64,000 nucleotides of DNA from Mnemiopsis leidyi (Eukaryota > Ctenophora > Tentaculata > Lobata > Bolinopsidae), in assembly GCA_000226015.1 (NCBI GenBank), contig JH153807.1, forward strand, positions 107,254 to 171,253, in the 5' to 3' direction. A model generated the notes under the pieces. It was given only the letters and a program-made list of their open reading frames with translations. It was not told the origin of the DNA and made no database searches. The translations under genes and the position numbers were made by a program. Shown here in pieces: positions 41,201-50,200 of this stretch; position 1 is the stretch's first letter; each line of letters begins with the position of its first letter.

Positions 41201-44200
41201 CATTAGTTTTGCTACCCATTTTCCGTCATGTCATTGCTACAAAATCGCAGTACATTCGCTCTATGTCTGACTATATATTTCTCCTCGTTTGAAAGCTTTA
41301 GACTAAACTCACGTTATTTGTCCGCATGGGTGCTATGTTAAGTATTTTGAGAACTTTGTCGTCAGCCATTTTACAACCACTAGTATTTCACTTCGCCGTA
41401 TTCATTGGCTGCGGAACATCAATAGTCTCACGTGACTTGTTCATCAAGTTTAATTTGTCAAGGTGATTTAAATTTAGTTCCAAAACTTCGGAACATATAT
41501 CCCACAAATCGACGTATAAGAGGGCTCCACAAATACTGGTGTTCCCCTCAATCTAGAATTATCAATCATTAGTGTTCGGTCTGTTGCTCTGGACACTATC
41601 TGACCTGGATAGTTAGTGTCTGATCCAGGTGATGTGAGCTAAGAAAACCTGTCTATATCATGTAAAACACGGCAGTTAGGTAATAGAACTGTCTGCATAA
41701 AACAGGAAACCTAACAGAACTATCGTCGAGAAACTAAGGGAGGTCTGATTTTGGTTGACACCCAAAAGTAAGATCACTTATCTACTCCCCCAAGTCCCCA
41801 ACTCCAGGGTCCTCCGAGTTTGTCCAAACCGGGAATAATCCTGTGCTCTTATTGGTGGTTGTGTGTCACGTGATGTGGAGACGTCAATCGGATTGGTTGG
41901 TGATACAGAGTGACTGAGCTAGCCACCTGAACTTTACCTGCCGGACTAAACACGTGCCGCAAATACTGCTCTATGATTGGCTTATGAAATGTCAGGAGCC
42001 TTCTCTCATTGGTTGATGTATTCTGAGGATGTGTTTATGGGAGTGAAGGCTCACTGCCACCCGATACTGTATAAAATGGGGGGGTGCTGCAGGCCCCAGC
42101 ATTTATATAATCTCCCATTATTCTGCACGAACACGTTCCCATGAATCGTACTCTCACGAACAACTTCTTATAAGAGCACTGGGCGATTGCCCACTCTGAG
42201 CGATTGTTCACTCTGAGCGATTGGCCACTATCCTAATATGGCCAGATTATAAGTTTGCTTTTGTTTGTGTTTAGTGTTTACGCGGCACAATAGCGCACGT
42301 GCATCGGCAACATTGGCAAGTAATGAACAGGGAGCAGAGTACCCCACTAGCCATCCTGCCCCGGGACCGGGGCCACCTTGCAGAACCTCAGCCTTGTAAG
42401 ATCTACAACCAAGGTTGCAACCCCCGCTCTGCATATTTCCTGCGCCTTCACGTGGTTAATTTCAATTTTCCAAAACTTTTAACTGGATATATTTCATCAC
42501 GTGGCCTTCAATCTGCTTTCCTATTGGCTAGCGATATAACTGCCTCTCTGTGATTGGCCGACAAACCTTCCCTGCCTTAGCCTTAGACAAGCTTTAATTA
42601 ACACCCCAGCCCGTCAACTGGACAGTCCCGACAGAATTTACTGACGATCCAATCAAGACGCGTGATTTTGGTCACGTGTTGTCATGGCTACTGAGGATTT
42701 TAGTTGTATTTATATCGGTCCGCCCTCAGATTAGTTACTTGTTAAACATAGTTCAGGCTGGAGTTTAGCATTGGGCGTTTTAATTGGTTTTAATTCAGAT
42801 GAAAACTCGTTGTTAATTTGTTGCATATTTGGCGGATGATATCTAGATTCGTAGTAGCATTTGCACAAATCGTTAAATTCTTTTTCTGATGTTTCTGCGA
42901 ATTTTCGTTAATAGGCGAATTTCGAAGGCTAATTGGTCCAATTTATCTCAATTTATCTTGGTTTTTCTTTTCGAAATAGTTTTGTCCCTATAATTGATAG
43001 CATCAGCAAAGTTTGTCACCAATAAATTATCCAAAAATTAAAATTTTGTCGCCACTCAAGCAAGTTTCTATTTCAGTTACTACCAAAATTACCTCATTAT
43101 CATTATGCACAATGTTCAAAAAATCAAATTTAAACCTTTAAATTACTTCATTTCGTCCGATCAACGTTTTCTGCTCAATCTAGAAGCTCCATTTGAGATC
43201 AGACTTCCACCTGCATTCCTCCTTACAGTCCCTGTATGCACTATGTACTTTCAATACACCTGTTTCTATTTGTGGCATTCTCCAGAGCACCCCACGTAGT
43301 GCTCACTTTAGCACCCTCTCTCCGGAAGACATTACCCTCTCTCTGAAAACCTAAGTCTCGTTAATATCCGGCTGTGGAACCCTCTGTGTTAGATCCCACA
43401 CGAGCCAGCGACACATAGCTCCCACCCTCATATATTCACATACCCACTTACCAGGGTTTATAGTACCATCAGTATTGCAAGTTGCGTTGATCCTTTCCGG
43501 GGCTCTTAATGGTCATCTGGTGGACCTCAGAGCACGTTTGGGGGTATCAGTCTGTACTTGGGGGTTGTACCCCCATATATAACTTCTCCCCTAACAACAC
43601 GTGCTCTCATCAAGTCTAGAACTGCCGGGTAAATCAGACACATTACATCCGACATTTTACATTGTCACGAGCGCTAATCGCAGGAAACGTTAATCTATAG
43701 AGTTCGCTCCCCCGGTTGTTAACCATTCACTAAAGTTCTCCCTCAACGTCCTCCAGCTTTACCTGTCACGTGATCATTTTGAGTGCTCTGATTGGTCCGT
43801 TGTGGGTCACGTGATGGTATTGGTGGCGTGTGATTGGCTCTGCATTTGCTGCTAAGGATTTGTCAGGGAGTGAAGATTTGGTGGGATTTTGGTTGTACGG
43901 TCCGTCGATCTGCTGTATGCCATCTCGTCTGGATCGAGCTGGTCCTTTCTTCCTACTATCTGATTTTGTTCTTGTTTAAATCGAATAGATTAATCTCTTT
44001 ATCTTGTTGTACTACAAACATTTTAATCTAATATCTCGCCACCGGTCCGTGGTATTTTTAGGGTTTTAGTCTAATTAAAGCCCGAATGTTGGGTTAAAGT
44101 CACTGACTAATTGGATTTATTTTAGATCCTCGCCCCCTTAAATAACTTCTTAAATTAAGTAATCATTTGTCCCGCACGAAATCTATTTGTAATTTTAGAA

Positions 44201-47200
44201 TTTCCGTAATTCTCAATCATAGTGTATCTTGTTCTGTGTGTAACTTAAAATATCATCGAGTTAAAACCTTTCTCGTGATCTTTCATTGCTATTGTTAATC
44301 CATTGATTATTAATTAAGCAATTTTCCGCTTGCTTAATTAAAAACATTAACAGTTTAATGAAATTGTAAATCTTTCTCGTAATATTAGTTTGCTATCGTA
44401 AATCGTTTATTTGTTTTATTTTATTATATACTATTGTTATAAGCAACTATAATTATAGCTACTGTACTTTGCGCCTGTTTTATTACGCAAAATTACAGTT
44501 TATTAATTTTGGGCCTGCAAAAACCAAGTTTACGTACGCATTCGTCCGTATAACGATAATGAATTTACTTATCTGAAGTCTTATATCCCTTAAACTGCAA
44601 TAATTTTGTTTAAACATTAAATATAAAGTGCAGCTGCCGTGATGTGGTGTTTCTGTCAAAGTCGGCGACAAAGGGTCTATTAAATTAATGCAGGTACCCC
44701 TATCTCATCAACGCAATCCGAACATATTTGTGGTGATATTAGGTGCTGCTCCAATTTGTCTGATAGATATGCTCATCGACTGTTGTTAAAGTTTTGAGGT
44801 AACCATGGTTACGGCAACAAATTCAGATGAAGTCGATTGGCTAGGATTATAGGTTTATTGCCCTGCTGTTGTGATAGAATGTATATCATCGCTTCCGCTT
44901 CAACTCACGAATTTAGTATCGTCTTTGCTTCTGTTTTAGTTTTGTGGCTTCTTTTGTTTTGCTACAGTTTACCAATTTAATAAGTGCTTGTAAAGCGTTC
45001 TGTTTGTTTCTATATTAACTAACCCCGCCCTTTATCCAAGCACCAAGTCCCAGTTCCATTGCCTCACATCTCCAAGTACAAAGTCTCAATCAAAGTCCAA
45101 GACCCAAGAAGTTCCTAAAAATCCCAAATCTACTCCTACAAAAAAGTCACTTTTAAAGACCACCTCAACACATCAGACCTACAGATGCGCCATGCGTGCC
45201 CTCTTTTGACGAAGATAGTTAGATATCTCTGTCTCTCCCTCCTTCTCTCCCCCTCCCATGCATCTGCTCCCAGCAGGCGTGCATGGGACTATGGACCTCC
45301 CAGTGAGTCTGAGCTTAGATATCCTGTTTGTTTTTCTGTTTGTTTTTCTGTTTGTTTTTCTGTTTGTTCGTCTGTTTATTTGTTTGTTTGTGCTTTAAAT
45401 CATATAACGAAGCGTTGTACAATTTTTGTCCCTTCATGTAATGAAAATTTAAGACAAATTTTCTTAGCGCTACTTGCCGACTACAATGTTTCAATATTCT
45501 CGAGGCTCAACCTAAATCCGGACAAATTTAATCACAACATCAATGTCCTTTGTAACCTGGGTACAGTTGAGGTGCCTTTCAGCCCGGGACTTAATTGGAA
45601 GATCCGTCAACTTGATCCTTTTCGTCCCCGGCTCGAGTGCAATTGTGCGGCCACTGCTTGTCCCACTAATTATATTTCCTTCGAATTACTGACTTGTAAT
45701 AACCTTGAGAATCTAAAACTATTGTTGTAAAGAATCAGATTAAATATTTTCTCTCTCTCCTTCTCGCGAGGAAGGATGTGGGGTGTTCCTGTATCGCATC
45801 TTGTTAGTCAGTATTCTGTTCAAGCTAGATTGATCAGAATAGTTTAGATCAGCTCAGAATTCAAGCAGTTTTCGGGCCTTGATTATGTATGTGGGCCTAA
45901 TTTAGGTATACATGTAAGTTAACTTGGGCGTGGTGAATTTCTAGTCCGATAAAAATGTTGGTATTTGCGAGTGCGTCTGAAATGTTATGTACATGCCCGA
46001 ACTTGTATTTAAATCTAGACAAGTTTAACTAATCCACTCCCTTAACCCTAATAGGAATTAATTGAATCTTCCCCCTTTTAATCAGTAACTAATCACACAT
46101 TTTGCATACTGTAAGTTCCTGGTAAATGTTCTCGAAAATTCTGAAATTGAACAAAATTTACTGCAGAGCACCGCAATATAACGTTACAAGTTATTGACCT
46201 TGTGCCACGCTGAAAATTCTACCAAAAGATCGTCACTAAAAAGGAGAGGCCACAACTTTATTCGCCTCTAAACCATCTGCCAGTCTCCTCCTCATACCAA
46301 CTCAAATTTTGACACAAGCCGGTAAAAGGAATGTGCCGTACCATCCGCTTTTCCGACATAAAATCGTGCATGGTGAGATGTATTTAATTGCTCCGGAGAA
46401 CTACCTAGTCACCACACAAACGTAACATTATGCCACCCGGGCAAGCTCCGCCAAATGAGCGCTACAAAATTCTCCCCGGTTCGAGGATTGATCACGACTC
46501 CATTGTGGCATTAGCTTCTGGCTGTTTCGGCCTTTTGAGTTTGCAGGATGCCGAAATTTCGTCTTAGAAAGTAAAACGGCTGTAATTACAACAAAACGTG
46601 TCACACTAATTGTCCCATATATCTGTCATTACAACTTGTGTTATTTAGTGCAATGGAAACGTGACAAAGTAAGATATGACCTAGAAAACTACACTGAAAC
46701 ACTACATCATCGATCTCACACAAACGCACTTATGTCTGGTTTTTTTAAGAGGTGATCTGGATAACAATGGGAATTAGTGCAAACTGATTACAAAGGGTAT
46801 TGGTACAGCCTGATGACTTGTTATCTGATTGTGGTTTGAAGACCCGACTTCCAGCTCCACCCTTCACTTTGAACTGTATTAACAGGAGAAAACGTCAGCT
46901 ATCTCCTACTTGTAGAAGAAAAAAAACCTGTATAAGAAAAAGCAGACGAAAAATTGTCCCAATTCCCATTTCCCCTTACTACGTAGCCGTAAATCCTCAG
47001 AATCACTTCCAGACGAAACTTCCCAACCCCTTCCTAACACCACATCTCCCATCAGGTCCAGCTAAGATCATATCAGAAGCGATAGACAAGAGTGTCGGTC
47101 AAGGGACGGAGGTGACTCTAACCTGCGAAGCTCAAGGTTCTCCAACCCCCAGTATCGTCTGGTTAAAGGACGGGCGAGCCTTGCCGTCTGACGCTCGGAT

Positions 47201-50200
47201 ACGACACCACGAGAACTTGTACGAGTCTACCATCTACATCTCTGATGTCAGGATAACTGATAACGGTGAGTAGGGAGGCGTTGTGACGTCACGTGGTCTT
47301 TACTCTTTACTTGTATCACGCGTGACATAAACGTTATCTTTCATGTGCCAGCGTACAATAATTTTCCGTTTAATTTCATCAGAGATTTTTGGCTGATTCC
47401 TCCCGAGATATCATGGATTATGCTTGCTCACATGTTTAGGCTAAACTGTTTATTCATATCATTTCCAAACAGGAGTGTACGAGTGTAAAGCTATTAACGA
47501 GAACGGTGACGACAGCATCTTCATCAAGATCTCCGTCTACGGACCTCCCTTCATCAACGTCAAGCCCCAGGACACGGTCGGTATTACCGGTTCAGACATT
47601 CTGGTGCCTTGTGAGGCTACCTCCGAGCCGGTACCGGTCGTCACGTGGTACAGGAACGAGCGGGCTCTCACTTCGGACGATGCTGACAAGTATGAGTTTA
47701 CGGAGGGAGGGCTGAAGATAAAGAACGCTCAAGCAGTCGATGGAGGAAGCTTTTTATGTCAGGTTGGAGAATCCAGCTGATCTGTTTGCATATTACTAGT
47801 TTTGTTGTCTGTTTTTTATAATACCTGGATATTTAGTTACATGCTTTTTAGACTCTTACTTCTCTTTCACGCGTACTTTCGTTCTTTTATCACGTGACCG
47901 ACACAACTTATCGCGTGATTCAACCTACAGGCAACCAACTCTGAAGACAGTGTCAGTTCCAAACCAGTTCAAGTGACGGTGTACAATGTTCCAAGTATCA
48001 CCCACGCTCTTCCTTCTAAAACTAACGTCACAGCCGGGCAGAAAAACCTCCTGCTGCATTGTGGTGAGTTTTGTAAGAAATTTATATTTTGTAGGGTAAA
48101 CAAGGGTATATACATCACACTAGAAATCTCGTGACGTTACACTGTATCACGTGACGTCACACTATGTCACGTGACGTCACGGTGAACCTTACGAGGCTAT
48201 TGCTACAGCAACTTTATCTCCCCAGCTAACGGTTCCATCGTAACTATTTACATTCCTCCTGTTAATCAAGTGACTAGTCAAATGTTCACTCCTCCACAAA
48301 ATGTGTCTGATCGGACCGTTGTCATAACGAACGGGAATGTTGAGGAGGGTGAAACTAAAAGTTCGTCTGAAAGTGTAACTGAGCTCACTTCACCCATTGC
48401 TGATGCGGCGTCAAAGTCCGGGAATCAACTTGCGTCTGAAACGACAACTGGTACCGGAAGTCAAAGTGAAATTTCAAGTTCGACAGTATCTAAAGCTGAA
48501 AGTAAAAGTAGAACTGGAAGTAAAAGTGAAAGTGAAATTGTTACGAGCACAATGCCTGCTAGATTCCCCAATTCCTCACTTCCACCTGACCTTGCTCGAT
48601 TAAAACTTAAAGACAGTAACAATGGAAACCGTACTAACCGTGGTTACCATGACGACCAGGATGGTACAGAGTCTGGCACAGAATCTGGTACAGAGTTCGG
48701 AACAAAACCTATTTCTGAATCTGGCACAGAATCGGGAAAAGAGTCCAGAACAGAATCTGGTATAGAGTCTGGAACAGAGTCAGGAACAGAGTCAGGAACA
48801 GAGTCTGGCAAAAAAAGGGAACAGAATCGGGGACAGAATCTGGTATAGAGTTCAGAACAGAGTCCAGAACAGAATCTGGTATAGAGTTCGGAACAGAGTC
48901 CAGAACAGAATCTGATAGAGAGTCCGGTAATTGAAGTGTGGAAAACTTATTTTTCCGAGAAAAAGTCTTGCAGTTAGAAATTCTGGCGTGCCTTGTTTGA
49001 ACCTGAAATTGGAATGACTGTTTATACCTCAAGACATTGCCACTTGACACTGACCTGTCTGCGTTGTAACTTCTGAGTGAATCTTTTGTTTGAAAGCGTG
49101 ATTTCCATCTTTATATTCAGACTTCAGACTTAATATTCCATCCTAATATTCAGACTTTAAGTTATTATTTTCAAATCATCTTAAACATCAATTCCCCCTG
49201 ATTATAACTGAAATGAACCAATTAACTTGCTCAAGTTGATTTGGTCTCCCTAAAACAGCTATTTAGTTAAACTAACTCCCACTCTTTCCGCAGCTATTAC
49301 AAAAGATTTTGCAACTTATCAATGGTATCGCCGAGGAATACCGCTCTTGAAAGTTTACTACGAGGGTGGAAATACACCAAGAATAGAGACCCGAAAAGGT
49401 GAGTCTCGGAATTAAATGAAAATGTTTCATTGTAATCATTAATTACAGGCAAATATTTCCTAGTGGTCTTCCTGAAAATCGTTTTTATACATTACTACTG
49501 AACCCAATACAATTGATCACGTGACGTCAAGACGTATCACATGACGTCACGTTACTCTCAATACTACCTCACACCTTCTCTCCCCAGGTAACGGCCTGTT
49601 CTTCAAGACCGTCCTCCCGGAGGACCAGGGCGAGTACTCCTGCAACGTCTCCAACCCGGCCGCTGATGCCAGTGTATCCGGCTATCTGTATGTGGATGTC
49701 ATGCCAACCATTACTTTTATCTCTAACAATGATGAAGTTCGGGAGTATGAAGGATTCTGGCTGGACTGTCTGTATGAGGTTAGATTCGGACTTTTCTGTC
49801 CAATTTTACTTAGATTTGAAATTGAACTTTTTCGTTTTGCCACCCACGTTCCAACCCTTATGGCTTAAAGCAGTATAAGTTAAAAACTCAATAGACGCTC
49901 AAATTCCTTTCTAACAAAACAGCTCTTAGAATCAAACCCACTGACAACACACCCCCTCAGGGCGAGCCCAAACCGACACTTCAGTGGAGACACAACAACA
50001 CCCCACTCAGACGAGAACACGTGATATTCCCTAATGGGACTCTTCACATCTCTTCTGCTACAAGATTTGATAGCGGGGCTTATCAGTGCACTGTCACTAA
50101 TAGACAGGTACGCAGAATTTATGGGAAAGTCTATTCAGAAATGTAGTCAGATCACTCGAAATAAGTCACACAATATCGATGTAGCGACAGAGCATTTTCC

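Larger units (their letters stand above)
21668..47055. other. 25.4-kb receptor intron 11
   Basis: No Ig-type exon, transposon frame or RNA gene was recognised. The intron contains many CACGTG and CCAAT/ATTGG sites, several with nearby TATA boxes on the plus strand, an interstitial TTAGGG tract with duplicated flanks, and TGTTT-rich microsatellites (about 45329-45390). The longer frames (25909-26415, 45185-45730) lack domains and splice context. Phase 1 on both sides fits a single intron. Confidence 0.55.

Noticed and set aside
45185-45730. 181-codon open frame on the plus strand that starts like a signal peptide
   Set aside because: It runs through CT-rich and TGTTTTTC repeats, has no domain, and sits in an intron with no matching splice phase. 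A 26-29-base exon-like piece inside it (ending at GTGAGT near 45302) has a phase that does not fit exon 12.
46800-47055. Upstream extension of receptor exon 12 as an open frame with its own ATG
   Set aside because: A clean acceptor at 47055 and phase agreement with exon 11 place this stretch in the intron. The upstream residues are basic and low-complexity, not Ig-like.
48709-49050. 113-codon minus-strand frame
   Set aside because: It is the complement of the repetitive cassette exon; its repeats (SVLDSVPNS) mirror the 12-base unit.
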